From assembly GCA_948502395.1 (NCBI GenBank), contig CAOPES010000004.1, positions 1 to 64,000 on the forward strand: a DNA stretch of 64,000 bases, in the 5' to 3' direction. The notes under the pieces are model-generated. The model was not told where the DNA came from. It saw only the letters and a program-made list of their open reading frames with translations, and made no database searches. A program made the translations under genes and the position numbers. Positions within the stretch are counted from its first letter, which is position 1; each line of letters begins with the position of its first letter. The DNA comes from an uncultured Clostridia bacterium. Lineage in GTDB: Bacteria > Bacillota > Clostridia > TANB77 > CAG-508. This document shows, in pieces, positions 1 through 9,983 of the stretch.

Positions 1-84
1 ATTTCAAAGTATATATTTTTAAATAAAGTGTGACATATGTTTGACAAACCTACAATAAAAAGTTAAGAAAATCCATAATAAACC

Positions 85-113
85 TTGAAAAATATGGAAA
101 AATGGAGTATAAT
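85..113 (+). promoter_or_regulatory. Promoter of the first surface-protein locus
   Basis: TTGAAA (85-90), a 17-nt spacer, and a perfect TATAAT (108-113) precede the first giant surface gene. The transcript would carry a leader of about 90 nt. Unlike the three later surface loci the spacer is 17 nt, and the ATGTAA repeats found upstream of those loci are not visible in the short sequence available here. Confidence 0.6.
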
Positions 114-208
114 AATTAATAGAGACATTTTTTATAAAATATAATTTTGTAAAGAAATAAAAAAATGGACATACAATAATAAAAAATATAAATGGGAGGA
201 ATATTTTT

Positions 209-3200
209 ATGAAAAAAACAATGAAAAAACTTATGATATTAATAATGGCCACTATACTATTATCAAGTGACTTTTTATTCTTAGGGGCTAACATCTCTCA
301 AGCAGTTGAAGCCGTAGAAGACAGCAAAGAAGAAAAATTAGAAGAAACAAATATGAGAACATTCGAACAAAAAAGTGAAGATGTTTCTTTTAATGTGCAA
401 ATGACAAAAGAAATATACAAAGGGTATTTAAACCAAGGTGAACAAGCAGAGACACCATATGAAGAAAACTACCAAATTCAAATAACAAATCTTGAAAACC
501 TTGAAAAATTAAATATCACAAATGCAGAAGAAAGTTTTGTAAATGGAGAAGAAACATATCCAGTAAATAACAGCACATATTACAAACAAACAGCAATAAG
601 AAAAGATAATATGTTAGAAGTATTAGGTAAAGATGGAAGTATAACAATAAAATATGGAGAAAAAGAAATAAAAATAGACCAAAATACAGAAACAAATGGA
701 GCAGAAGAATTCGTAATAAACTATGAAGATGACCTTCCAAACAAAATAGAAATAGAAACAACAAAACCAGTAAAAGCAGGAACACTAGAAATAAAAAATC
801 AAAAAGCAATAAAAGCAGAAACAGGATACACAAAAGAGCAATTAAAACCAATACAAAAATTAACAAAAACAATAAGCCTAAATGAACTAGAATGTAACAC
901 AGAAATGGATTTATTAGACACAAAACCAGAAGCAAAACTAGAATTAAACAAAACAAGTTTATCAACAATGATAGAAAATAACCTAGAAATGAGCTTAACA
1001 CTAAAAACAAATGGAAACCAATGTGATCTATATAAAAATCCAAAAATTACACTAGAATTACCAGAAGAAGTAGAAGAACTAAAAATTAATGCAATAAACC
1101 TACTTTATGATGAAGAATTAAAAATTGCAAACTACCAAGTAAATGGAAGAACAATAACAATAGACATAGAAGGAGAACAAACATCATATAGAGAAGAAGG
1201 AATAGAAGGAGCTTTATTAGTAATAAACGCAAATATGAAACTAAACAGAAAAGCTCCAAATGCAGACAGAGCAATAAAAACAACAATAGTAAACAACGAA
1301 AATACATATCAAAATGAAAAAGAAATAAAAGTAATATCACCAAAAGAAATAATAACAATAAACAGCATCAATGAACTAAATATAGAAACAATTGGTGAAG
1401 AAACAAAAATAGACACAAGCCTAGAAGTAGGGGCTGAAAACAAACTAGTTAGAGTTACATCAGAAGTTATAAACAACACAGAAGAAACAATTAACAACAC
1501 AGCAATACTAGGAAGATTCCCAACAAATGGCGAACTAAACCTAAACAACGAAAACCTAAAAAACAACTTAAATGCAATAATTAGAAGTAACATAGTAGTA
1601 GAAGGAAACAAAGCAGAAATATACTACTCTAAAAATGCAAATGCAACAAGCGAGTTAAGCAAAACAGAAAATGGTTGGACAAAAGAAGTTGAAAACATAC
1701 AAGAAGTAAGAAGTTACCTAATCGTTGTAAAAGAACAAGAAGTTGGAGAAAAAATAAAATTCGAATATGACGTAGAAATACCAGCACAACTAATATATGA
1801 CCAAGAAGCATATATTGGTTACAAAGTAGAATACAACAAACAACAAATAAAAGACACGAGTAAAATAAACTCTACATACATCAGATTAAATACAGGTATA
1901 GGACCAGAAATAGACACAAACTTATCAGCCACAATCGGTGGAGAAACTGTGGAAAATGGTTCAACAATAAGAGCAGGAGAAGTGTTAAAATTAAAAGTTA
2001 GAGTAACTAATACAGGTTCAGTAGATGTAGAAAATGTAGAATTATCAAGCAAAATTCCAGAAGGAGCAACACTTGTAGAACCAGTAGAAGATTTTGAATA
2101 TGCAGGAGCAGTATACTACAAAGAACTAACAGGAACAAACTATAACTCAAAAATAGAATTACTAAAAGTTGGAGAAACAATAGTAAAAGAATATGAAATA
2201 AGAATAAACAAAGACATAAAAGACACAGAAATATCAAACAAAACAACAGTAAAATGTGGAGAACTAGAAAAACAAACAAACGAAATAACAGTAAAAACAC
2301 AAAGCTCAGATTTAAGAGTAACAGTTAAAAAGATAACAAAAAATAATAACCCAATATACACAAAAGGTGGATTTATACGTTACTTTACAATAGTAGAAAA
2401 CACAAGCAACAAAGCTAAAAACAATGTTGTAGTAAACACAAATTTACCAGAATTTGCTCAAGTAGTAGGAATGTACCAATACAAGGGAACAGCAGAGAAA
2501 CAAGAATTACAAGAAGAAACACTAGAATACAAAGACCAATTAAACATAGGAAAACTAGAACCAGGAGAAATAAAAGTATTAGAATATTCTTGTGACATAA
2601 ACGACCAAAACAACACAGCAAATACAATAAAATTCTCAGCAAATGTAACAGAAGGAAGAAATACATATCGTTCAAACGAAATAGAAGATAAATTAACACC
2701 AATAAACATCACAATGTCAATAAAATCAAGCAAAAACTCATCATACTTAAAATCAGGAGATGAAGTTAAATTTACAATAAACGTAAAATCTAACATGAGT
2801 AAAGATGATGTTATAGTAAATGCAACAACAAAAGCAACAATACCAAGCGGATTTACAGTAAAGAAAATTAGCTATAATGGAGAAGAACTATCAATAGACG
2901 GAAACAAATTCTCAATAACACGTACAATGGAAGGAAATACAGAAGGAATAATTGAAGTAGAAGCAGTTGTAGACTATTCAGAAACAAGAAATGAAACACA
3001 AGAAGTAACAGTTGAAAGTGTTGTAGAAGTTGCAGGACAAGAAGTAGCAGTAGCAAAACAAACATATATGATAGAAAAAGACGTAGAACAAACAAACGGA
3101 GAAGAAAACAATCAACCAAATGAAATAAAACCAGAAGAAGGAAACACAGCAAATGGAGACAGAACAATTTCAGGAGTGGCATGGTTAGACGAAAACCAAA

Positions 3201-4180
3201 ACGGTAAAAAAGAGAAAAACGAAAAAACATTAAATGACATAACAGTACAACTATTAAATGCAAGAACAAATAAACTAGTACAAGACAAAGATGGAAAAGT
3301 ACTTGAAGTAAAAACAGACAACGAAGGTAGATATTTATTAAATAACTTAACAGCAGGAGAATATATAGTAATATTCAAGTATGACAACAAAGAATATGCC
3401 TTAGCAACATACAAAGTAACAGGAGCAAGCGAAGAAGAAAATTCAAACGCAATACTAAAAGACTTAAAAATAGGAGAAGAACAACAAAAACTAGCATCAA
3501 CAGACATAATAAAAATAACAAACAGAAGTATAGAAAACATCAACTTAGGACTAGTAACATCACAAATGTTTGATATGAAATTAGACAAATATGTAAGCAA
3601 AGTAATTGTTCAAAACTCAAAGGGAACAAAAGTAAACGAATATAATAACGAAACACTAGCAAAAGCAGAAATAGACAAAAAACAATTAGCAGAAACAACA
3701 GTACTAGTAGAATACAAAATAAAAGTAACAAACCAAGGTGAAGTAAGTGGATATGCAAGAAAAGTAGCAGATTACTTGCCAACAGGAATGACATTCAACT
3801 CTGAACTAAACGGAACATGGTATCAAACAGAAAACACACTATACACAACAAGTTTAGCAAATGAAAGAATAGCACCAGGTGAAACAAAAGAAGTAACACT
3901 TACACTAACAAAGAGAATGACAGCAACAAATACAGGAACAGTAGTAAACACAGCAGAAATAGCAGAAGCATACAACGAACAAGGACTAGCAGACATAAAC
4001 TCTACACCAGCAAACAAAGTTGAAACAGAAAACGACCTAGGAAGAGCAGATGTAATCCTAAGTGTCGGAACAGGTGGAGTAACATATGTAATAATTGCAA
4101 TAATTGTATTAGCAGTATTTGCAACAATAGCAGTTCTAATAAAAAAAGAAAAAATAAATATAAAGAAATTCAAAATATAG
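209..4180 (+). CDS. Giant DUF11/SdrD surface protein, type I A component
   Basis: Secreted membrane-anchored protein of 1323 residues. GGGAGG at 194-199 fixes the ATG at 209. A signal peptide covers about residues 1-32. The N-terminal region (about 55-230) has a counterpart around residues 340-500 of the protein at 17254. Several DUF11-like beta-sandwich repeats follow (about 570-960, recognisable by VTNTG and IPEG motifs). An SdrD-like B module begins near residue 985 (ISGVAWLDENQNGKKEKNE, a typical calcium-binding Asp/Asn loop). A last DUF11-like domain (about 1120-1285) is followed by SVGTG, a membrane helix (about 1290-1311) and a Lys-rich tail. No LPXTG is present. It is the first gene of a two-gene unit with the B protein 20 nt downstream, so the two are probably made together. 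An adhesin or structural surface role is inferred from the domain types; the ligand is unknown. Confidence 0.85.
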   Translation: MKKTMKKLMILIMATILLSSDFLFLGANISQAVEAVEDSKEEKLEETNMRTFEQKSEDVSFNVQMTKEIYKGYLNQGEQAETPYEENYQIQITNLENLEKLNITNAEESFVNGEETYPVNNSTYYKQTAIRKDNMLEVLGKDGSITIKYGEKEIKIDQNTETNGAEEFVINYEDDLPNKIEIETTKPVKAGTLEIKNQKAIKAETGYTKEQLKPIQKLTKTISLNELECNTEMDLLDTKPEAKLELNKTSLSTMIENNLEMSLTLKTNGNQCDLYKNPKITLELPEEVEELKINAINLLYDEELKIANYQVNGRTITIDIEGEQTSYREEGIEGALLVINANMKLNRKAPNADRAIKTTIVNNENTYQNEKEIKVISPKEIITINSINELNIETIGEETKIDTSLEVGAENKLVRVTSEVINNTEETINNTAILGRFPTNGELNLNNENLKNNLNAIIRSNIVVEGNKAEIYYSKNANATSELSKTENGWTKEVENIQEVRSYLIVVKEQEVGEKIKFEYDVEIPAQLIYDQEAYIGYKVEYNKQQIKDTSKINSTYIRLNTGIGPEIDTNLSATIGGETVENGSTIRAGEVLKLKVRVTNTGSVDVENVELSSKIPEGATLVEPVEDFEYAGAVYYKELTGTNYNSKIELLKVGETIVKEYEIRINKDIKDTEISNKTTVKCGELEKQTNEITVKTQSSDLRVTVKKITKNNNPIYTKGGFIRYFTIVENTSNKAKNNVVVNTNLPEFAQVVGMYQYKGTAEKQELQEETLEYKDQLNIGKLEPGEIKVLEYSCDINDQNNTANTIKFSANVTEGRNTYRSNEIEDKLTPINITMSIKSSKNSSYLKSGDEVKFTINVKSNMSKDDVIVNATTKATIPSGFTVKKISYNGEELSIDGNKFSITRTMEGNTEGIIEVEAVVDYSETRNETQEVTVESVVEVAGQEVAVAKQTYMIEKDVEQTNGEENNQPNEIKPEEGNTANGDRTISGVAWLDENQNGKKEKNEKTLNDITVQLLNARTNKLVQDKDGKVLEVKTDNEGRYLLNNLTAGEYIVIFKYDNKEYALATYKVTGASEEENSNAILKDLKIGEEQQKLASTDIIKITNRSIENINLGLVTSQMFDMKLDKYVSKVIVQNSKGTKVNEYNNETLAKAEIDKKQLAETTVLVEYKIKVTNQGEVSGYARKVADYLPTGMTFNSELNGTWYQTENTLYTTSLANERIAPGETKEVTLTLTKRMTATNTGTVVNTAEIAEAYNEQGLADINSTPANKVETENDLGRADVILSVGTGGVTYVIIAIIVLAVFATIAVLIKKEKINIKKFKI

Positions 4181-4200
4181 GCGAAAGGAGGAAACAATAA

Positions 4201-7200
4201 ATGAAGAAAATAAAAAGTATATTAGCAATTTGTATAATATCAATAATTGCAATAATAGGTATGAACACAACTTCACTAGCAGGTAACTGGTCACAAGGTG
4301 TAAACTGGGATTCATATTACAGAAGCAGTTCACCAATAGTAATAGATTATTACAAGCACTACACAGACAACTACATATACTGTCTACAAATGGACACACA
4401 CTATGCCCAAGGTCAAGTTTACAAAATAATGACAAAAATAAGTATAGATGGAGATAAAGCAACAGAGTATGATAAAAATATGCAACCAGTACGAACAGTA
4501 ACAAATGATGATAACATATTAATGGCATATGCTATAAATAATGCATCAAATATACAAAATACAAACGACACAAATGCATTTGTAGCCAAAAATATGCAAA
4601 AGACACAAAAAACAATGTGGAGAAAAGCACAAGATTGGTTAGGAAAAATTAACCCATCATACAGAAACTGGGCAAGTAATTGTAGCATTTCCCATAATGG
4701 AAATTTAGGACTAACAGCATATGACAACCAAATATTCACAATGCAAGAAGCAAAAGCAAACTACAAAAAATCAGACTTAAAAGACTTAACAAACAAAAAC
4801 AATATAAGAGTTATAGCAGAAACAAGAAACAATGCAAAATATGTAGTAACAGGACCATATAAATGGGATTTTGAGAAACTAGATAAAATAACAGTATCTA
4901 GCGGAACAAGAGAAATAAAAGAAGCGGTATATAGCGTATATGAAGGAACAACACGTAAAGAAGTAAGTGCAAGTCAAATAAAATCACAACAAGATTTCTA
5001 TGTATCAGTACCATTAGAAGACTTCGAAACAGGAGCAATAACACTAAAAGGAGAACAAAGTGTAAACGTATATGGTGCAGACTTATGGATTTGGAAAAAC
5101 ATATACTCAACTGCTTACCAAACACTTATGAGTGCAAAACCATCACAAAGAAAAGAGCCAGTAGAACTAAATGTTACATACAATTTAAAAGGAAATTTAG
5201 TTGTAATAAAATATGACAAAGACACACAATTAAGACTAGACGGAGTTGGATTTATAATCCAAAACACAGTTACAGGTAAATATATAAAACAAGAAGCTAA
5301 CGGAAAAATATCATATGTAGAAAACAAAGAAAATGCAACAGAATTTGCAACAAACGCAAATGGAGAAATAACACTAGACAACCTACTAATAGGAGAATAC
5401 AAAGCATATGAAACAAAAAATCCACACTATGGATATGAAATATATACAGAAGGATTTAAAACAACAGAGCAAAAACCAGTATTACCAAATATCACATCAA
5501 ACATAAATGCACCAAATGAAAGAAAATTCATAAAACTTTCTGGATTTGTATGGGAAGATATGATAGACGGTAAGAAGGCAATAAGAAACCACAAATACAA
5601 TACACCAGGAGAAGAAACAGCAGACGGAAATGACAAACTAGTAGCAAATGTAATAGTAAACTTAAAAGATGTAGACGGAAATATAATAAGCACAAAAACA
5701 ACAGACGAAAATGGAAAATATGAATTTGTAGATGTATTAATAGAAAACTTAGACAAATATTACATAGAATTTATCTACAACGGAATGAGTTATCAAAATG
5801 TAGACATAGGAGACCTAAAAGCATCAAACACAAGCAAAGCATCAGAAGGAGATATGAGAACTAAATTTAATAACAAATTCCAAGTAATAACAAACAATAA
5901 AGCTGGTGGAACAGCAGGAGAACTAGATATAAAATATGACAGAGTACCAAGCCAAGAAAATGCAACAGTTCTTAATAGTGTATTAAACTTTGAAGGAAAA
6001 CCAACATATGGATATCCAGAAGCAACAGCACCAATAAACAATACAGCTGAAAAATATCTAATAGATGCAAATACAAAAAATGTATATAATGGATATTTAA
6101 ACAAAATTCAAACATCAGAAGAAATAAGAAAAAATGCAACAGAAGAACTAACAAACATCAACTTAGGACTATATAGAAGAGAACAACCAGACTTATCAAT
6201 TAAAAAAGACATCAAAAACGTAAAACTTAGCATAAATGGATATAACCATATTTATGAATATGAGCAAAGATTTTTAAACCAAGGTGAATATGGAGACGGC
6301 TTTAATGTAGGTGTAAAATTTGGAAATAGATATGGACAAATGAAATACACAAGAGCAATATACAAAGCAGACTACGAATATAGAAACGAACTAGACCAAA
6401 GCAGAGAGCTAAAAGTATATATAACATACAGAATAGGAATAAAAAATAATTCAAGCAATCTAATTGCAAAAGTAAATGAAATTGCAGAATACTATGACAA
6501 TAGATACGAAGAAGACCACATTGTAGTAGGAACAGGAATAGACCAATCAGGAAATATAACAGGACAATTAGACGCAAAACAACAAGGCAATTACAATGAT
6601 GAATACAAAAAAATGGTTATAAACACAGAAAGTCTTGGAGAAATAGAAAGACAAAGTGTCAAAGATGTATATGTACAATTCAAATTCAGTAGAGAAGCAG
6701 TAGAACAAATACTAGGTTCAGGAGAAACATTAGACAATGTAACAGAAATAACATCATACTCAATATTTGACGAAAATGGAGTATATGCTGGAATAGACCA
6801 AAACTCAAACCCAGGAAGCTGCGAACCAACAGATACAAATACATATGAAGACGACACTGACCATGCACCAGCACTACAACTAGAAGTAGCAGATAATGCA
6901 AGAAAACTAACAGGAAAAGTATTTGAAGATGAAGCATTAAAAGAAAAACTAGAAAAAGAAAATATAAGACAAGGTAATGGTGAATTAGACGAAAACGAAG
7001 TTGGAATATCAAATGTAGAAGTAGAACTTGCAACAATAGACGAAAACGCGCAAATACAACCAGTAAAAACAACAACAAACGAAAACGGAGACTTTGAATT
7101 CGAAGGATTTATACCAGGAAACTATGTAATAACATACACTTGGGGAGACGAAACATACACTGTACAAGACTACAAATCAACAATATTTGATCAAGCAAGT

Positions 7201-8331
7201 CACCAAGGAGACAAATGGTATAAAAACGTAGACAAGAGACTATCTGATGCAACAGACGACTACAACACAAGGCTAGCAATAGATGAAGAAATAAAAACAC
7301 TAAGACATGACACAAAAACAACGATAGACAAAATGAAATCAAACACACCAAACTTTGGAGTTGGCGTAGAATATGACTCTGCATACACAGCATCAACAGG
7401 AGACAAATATCAATATCTAATTAAAGACATAGACTTTGGAATAATAGAAAGACCAGTACAAAGCTTTAAATTAGATAAAGAAATTAGAAACTTAAAAGTA
7501 ACATTACAAAATGGTCAAGTAATAGAAGACGCAACAATAAAAGACGGAAAAATAACAGGACAACAAAATAAACTTGTATATCTAGGACCAGTAAAAGGAT
7601 CAAACGCAGGATATGAAAGCGGAATGGCGAAACTAGAACTAGACAATGAAATAACACAAGGTGCAACAGTAGAAATTACATACGAAATAAATGTTACAAA
7701 TACAAGTGAACTAGACTACGTAGATGAAGGCTTCTACAAATATGGAACAATACCAGAAAGAAGACCAGTAGTAATAATGCCAACAAAAGTAATAGACTAT
7801 TTAGACAAAGGTTGGGCATATGTTCAAGGCGAAACAATAAACCAAGAAAATAAATGGCAAAGTAAAGAAATAAATGACATAAAAGGTGAAGTTTCAAGCT
7901 CAGTATATGAAAACCCAAACTCAAAAATAAAAGACAGAATAATATTATATACAAATAAAATAGAAGAAGACAGAATTACACTAGAACCAAAACAAAGTTT
8001 AACAAGTCCAATAAAATTAAAAGCAACAAAAGTGTTGACAACTATAAATGATGATGACATAGAGTTAAACAACGAGACAGAAGTTATAGAATTAAAGAAA
8101 ACAGGTGGTAGAACATTACAAAATTCAACACCAGGAAACTATGTGCCAGGTTCAGGCTACAAAGTAGAAGCAGATGATGATATGGCAGAGACATTTGTAG
8201 TGGCTCCAAATACAGGTGATAATTTATCATTCTTAATGCCAGTGTTAATTGGGGTTATGGTTCTAATAGTTCTAGGAACAGGAATAATCTTTATAAAAAG
8301 GGAAGTTCTAGATAAAAAGAAAACTAAATAG
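4201..8331 (+). CDS. Giant thioester/Cna-B/SdrD surface protein, type I B component
   Basis: 1376 residues, start set by AAAGGAGG at 4184-4191. Signal peptide 1-28 (cleavage after SLA). The first domain has Cys61 in YCLQ and Gln136 in TQKTMW, fitting the [YFL]C and Q-x-x-hydrophobic motifs of TQxA thioester domains, which in other Gram-positive adhesins bind host proteins covalently. It is followed by a GPY-containing sandwich, a Cna-B/SpaA module (about 328-420, Lys in VVIKYDKD and Glu in AYETKNPHYG able to form an isopeptide bond), SdrD-like modules at about 443-535 and 903-1000, and DUF11-like modules. The C-terminus reads DDDMAETFVVAPNTGD, then a membrane helix and Lys/Arg tail, the layout of a sortase signal but with Ala in place of Leu. 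It lies 20 nt after the A gene and is closed by a terminator. The thioester assignment is by motif only. Confidence 0.85.
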   Translation: MKKIKSILAICIISIIAIIGMNTTSLAGNWSQGVNWDSYYRSSSPIVIDYYKHYTDNYIYCLQMDTHYAQGQVYKIMTKISIDGDKATEYDKNMQPVRTVTNDDNILMAYAINNASNIQNTNDTNAFVAKNMQKTQKTMWRKAQDWLGKINPSYRNWASNCSISHNGNLGLTAYDNQIFTMQEAKANYKKSDLKDLTNKNNIRVIAETRNNAKYVVTGPYKWDFEKLDKITVSSGTREIKEAVYSVYEGTTRKEVSASQIKSQQDFYVSVPLEDFETGAITLKGEQSVNVYGADLWIWKNIYSTAYQTLMSAKPSQRKEPVELNVTYNLKGNLVVIKYDKDTQLRLDGVGFIIQNTVTGKYIKQEANGKISYVENKENATEFATNANGEITLDNLLIGEYKAYETKNPHYGYEIYTEGFKTTEQKPVLPNITSNINAPNERKFIKLSGFVWEDMIDGKKAIRNHKYNTPGEETADGNDKLVANVIVNLKDVDGNIISTKTTDENGKYEFVDVLIENLDKYYIEFIYNGMSYQNVDIGDLKASNTSKASEGDMRTKFNNKFQVITNNKAGGTAGELDIKYDRVPSQENATVLNSVLNFEGKPTYGYPEATAPINNTAEKYLIDANTKNVYNGYLNKIQTSEEIRKNATEELTNINLGLYRREQPDLSIKKDIKNVKLSINGYNHIYEYEQRFLNQGEYGDGFNVGVKFGNRYGQMKYTRAIYKADYEYRNELDQSRELKVYITYRIGIKNNSSNLIAKVNEIAEYYDNRYEEDHIVVGTGIDQSGNITGQLDAKQQGNYNDEYKKMVINTESLGEIERQSVKDVYVQFKFSREAVEQILGSGETLDNVTEITSYSIFDENGVYAGIDQNSNPGSCEPTDTNTYEDDTDHAPALQLEVADNARKLTGKVFEDEALKEKLEKENIRQGNGELDENEVGISNVEVELATIDENAQIQPVKTTTNENGDFEFEGFIPGNYVITYTWGDETYTVQDYKSTIFDQASHQGDKWYKNVDKRLSDATDDYNTRLAIDEEIKTLRHDTKTTIDKMKSNTPNFGVGVEYDSAYTASTGDKYQYLIKDIDFGIIERPVQSFKLDKEIRNLKVTLQNGQVIEDATIKDGKITGQQNKLVYLGPVKGSNAGYESGMAKLELDNEITQGATVEITYEINVTNTSELDYVDEGFYKYGTIPERRPVVIMPTKVIDYLDKGWAYVQGETINQENKWQSKEINDIKGEVSSSVYENPNSKIKDRIILYTNKIEEDRITLEPKQSLTSPIKLKATKVLTTINDDDIELNNETEVIELKKTGGRTLQNSTPGNYVPGSGYKVEADDDMAETFVVAPNTGDNLSFLMPVLIGVMVLIVLGTGIIFIKREVLDKKKTK
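8203..8217 (+). other. APNTG sorting-like motif of the 4201 protein
   Basis: Codes for Ala-Pro-Asn-Thr-Gly just ahead of a hydrophobic stretch and a basic tail. The equivalent pentapeptides in the other B parts are TPNTG, SPNTG and TPNTG. Position fits a sortase signal, but the usual Leu is absent and no sortase gene is in the window. Confidence 0.6.
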
Positions 8332-8341
8332 CTAAATAAAA

Positions 8342-8373
8342 AATCCAACTCTTGAAATGAGAGTTGGATTTTT
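8342..8373 (+). terminator. Rho-independent terminator after the first type I pair
   Basis: Eleven-base stem AATCCAACTCT / AGAGTTGGATT with a 7-nt loop and a T tail, starting 10 nt after the stop codon. Confidence 0.85.
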
Positions 8374-8488
8374 GAGACAGAGTAAAAAAGTTTAGAAAGA
8401 AGATATTAGGGAATATGATTAAAAGTTTTTTCATTATATTGAAAAAACTTTATTAAAATACAAATTTATTTCATAATTTTGAAACAAC

Positions 8489-8517
8489 TTGACTATAATA
8501 ATAAAAGATAGTATAAT
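8489..8517 (+). promoter_or_regulatory. Promoter of the AAA ATPase gene
   Basis: TTGACT (8489-8494), exactly 17 nt, TATAAT (8512-8517). This near-consensus promoter occupies the position of an upstream in-frame TTG codon, showing that the longer reading frame beginning there is not the real gene start. Confidence 0.8.
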
Positions 8518-8539
8518 AAAATTATATGGGGGAGATTTT

Positions 8540-9766
8540 ATGGAAATAATAAAAAGAGAAAATTATTTATCAATATTAAGAAATTTCAAAGACCAACAAA
8601 TTATAAAAGTAATAACAGGAATTAGAAGATGTGGAAAATCTACTTTATTAGAGTTGTTTCAAGATTATCTGAAAGAAAGCGGGGTAGAAAACAATCAAAT
8701 AATATCAATCAATTTTGAAGATGCAGATTATGAAGAATTACAAGACAGAAAAAGACTATATGAATATTTAAAATCAAAATTAATAAAAGGTAAAAAAACT
8801 TATATATTTTTAGATGAAATTCAAAAAGTTAATGAATTTGAAAAAACAGTAGATAGTCTTTTTATTAATAAAGATGTAGATTTATATATAACAGGCTCAA
8901 ATGCTTGGCTACTATCATCAGAGATTGCAACATTACTTACAGGAAGATATATAGAAATAAAAATGTTACCAATATCATTTAAAGAATATATGTCAACATT
9001 TGAAGATAAAACAGACATATCAAGAAAATTTAGAGACTATTTACAATATAGTTCATTCCCACAAGCTATTGAAATATTTAAAGTTGAACCAAGAAATATT
9101 AAGTTGTTTTTGGATGGAATATATAATACAATTCTATTTAAGGATGTAATGGAAAGAAAAGGAATAACTGACAAGAATACATTAGAAAAAGTAACTAAAT
9201 ATTTGTATGACAACATAGGAAATAGAACAAGTATGAAAAATATAAGTCAGAACATTGAAGGTGTTGAAAAGAAATATTCATACAATACAGTTTCGGCATA
9301 TGTTCAAGCACTTATAGATAGCTATATTGTATATAAAGCAAATAGATATGACATAAAAGGAAAAGAGTTTTTAAAAACACAAGAAAAATATTATGCAGTA
9401 GATATAGGGCTTAGATACTATATGTTAGGGCAAGGCTCTGGTAGAGATATGGGACATATCCTAGAAAATGTAGTTTATCTTGAATTATTAAGGCGTGGAT
9501 ATGAAGTTTATATTGGAAAATATGATGATTTGGAAGTTGATTTTGTAGCAAAAAATTCAGAAGAAACAATTTACTATCAAGTGGCATTAACAACAAGAGA
9601 TGCTTTATCAGGCGAAAATTCAGTTTTGGAAAGGGAACTAGCACCATTGAAAAAAATTAGTGATAATTATCCTAAATATATTTTAACATTAGATGAAGAT
9701 TTAGATACAGACTTTGATGGAATTAAAAAAATCAATGTATTAGATTGGTTATTAGAAGAAAAATAA
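8540..9766 (+). CDS. AAA_14 ATPase with DUF4143 domain
   Basis: 408 residues from the ATG at 8540, preceded by GGGGGAG at 8528-8534. Walker A is GIRRCGKST (about residue 27), Walker B is YIFLDE (about 88), and ITGSNAWLLSSE with LTGRY follows, the standard order of the AAA_14/DUF4143 family. The C-terminal DUF4143 part ends in a restriction-like fold signature, EVDFVAKN then YYQVA. The family is abundant and multi-copy in anaerobe genomes; its biochemical role is not established. It has its own promoter and terminator and sits between a type I and a type II surface locus, so it looks like an independent insertion. Its codon use, with more T-ending codons, differs from the surface genes either side. 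Confidence 0.9.
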   Translation: MEIIKRENYLSILRNFKDQQIIKVITGIRRCGKSTLLELFQDYLKESGVENNQIISINFEDADYEELQDRKRLYEYLKSKLIKGKKTYIFLDEIQKVNEFEKTVDSLFINKDVDLYITGSNAWLLSSEIATLLTGRYIEIKMLPISFKEYMSTFEDKTDISRKFRDYLQYSSFPQAIEIFKVEPRNIKLFLDGIYNTILFKDVMERKGITDKNTLEKVTKYLYDNIGNRTSMKNISQNIEGVEKKYSYNTVSAYVQALIDSYIVYKANRYDIKGKEFLKTQEKYYAVDIGLRYYMLGQGSGRDMGHILENVVYLELLRRGYEVYIGKYDDLEVDFVAKNSEETIYYQVALTTRDALSGENSVLERELAPLKKISDNYPKYILTLDEDLDTDFDGIKKINVLDWLLEEK

Positions 9767-9782
9767 AAAAATTATAATAAAG

Positions 9783-9812
9783 AGTTCTTGGTTTATTCCA
9801 AGGACTTTTTGT
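9783..9812 (+). terminator. Terminator after the AAA ATPase gene
   Basis: Stem AGTTCTTGG / CCAAGGACT (one G-U pair), short loop TTTATT, then a T run. Confidence 0.8.
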
Positions 9813-9885
9813 TTTTTAAGATAAAACCTTACGTAAATAGCCAGTTCAGAAGTTTTTTTAAAAATTTGTCAAAAGACGTCCAAAA

Positions 9886-9902
9886 ATGTAATGAAAATGT
9901 AA
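9886..9902 (+). promoter_or_regulatory. Two ATGTAA direct repeats, 11 bp apart
   Basis: ATGTAA at 9886-9891 and at 9897-9902. Read on the minus strand this is TTACAT-N5-TTACAT, the layout of binding sites for OmpR/PhoB-family regulators such as the Bacillus PhoP box. The same pair at the same spacing precedes the genes at 17254 and 28186. It ends 81 bp before the -35 box. Confidence 0.5.
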
Positions 9903-9983
9903 AAATAAGCGGAACAGCAAATGTCAAACTACCTTCCCTAAGCTTTTTATAGAGATAATTGACAGAATAGGAAAAAACTACTA

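Noticed and set aside
516..1043. Long minus-strand reading frames rich in Leu and Phe opposite the surface genes (for example 516-1043, 3112-3600, 14830-15342)
   Set aside because: They mirror the strong A bias of the coding strand, lack ribosome-binding sites, and resemble no family.
8489..8539. N-terminal extension of the AAA ATPase beginning at a TTG
   Set aside because: The TTG is the -35 box of a near-consensus promoter, and a strong ribosome-binding site precedes the ATG at 8540.
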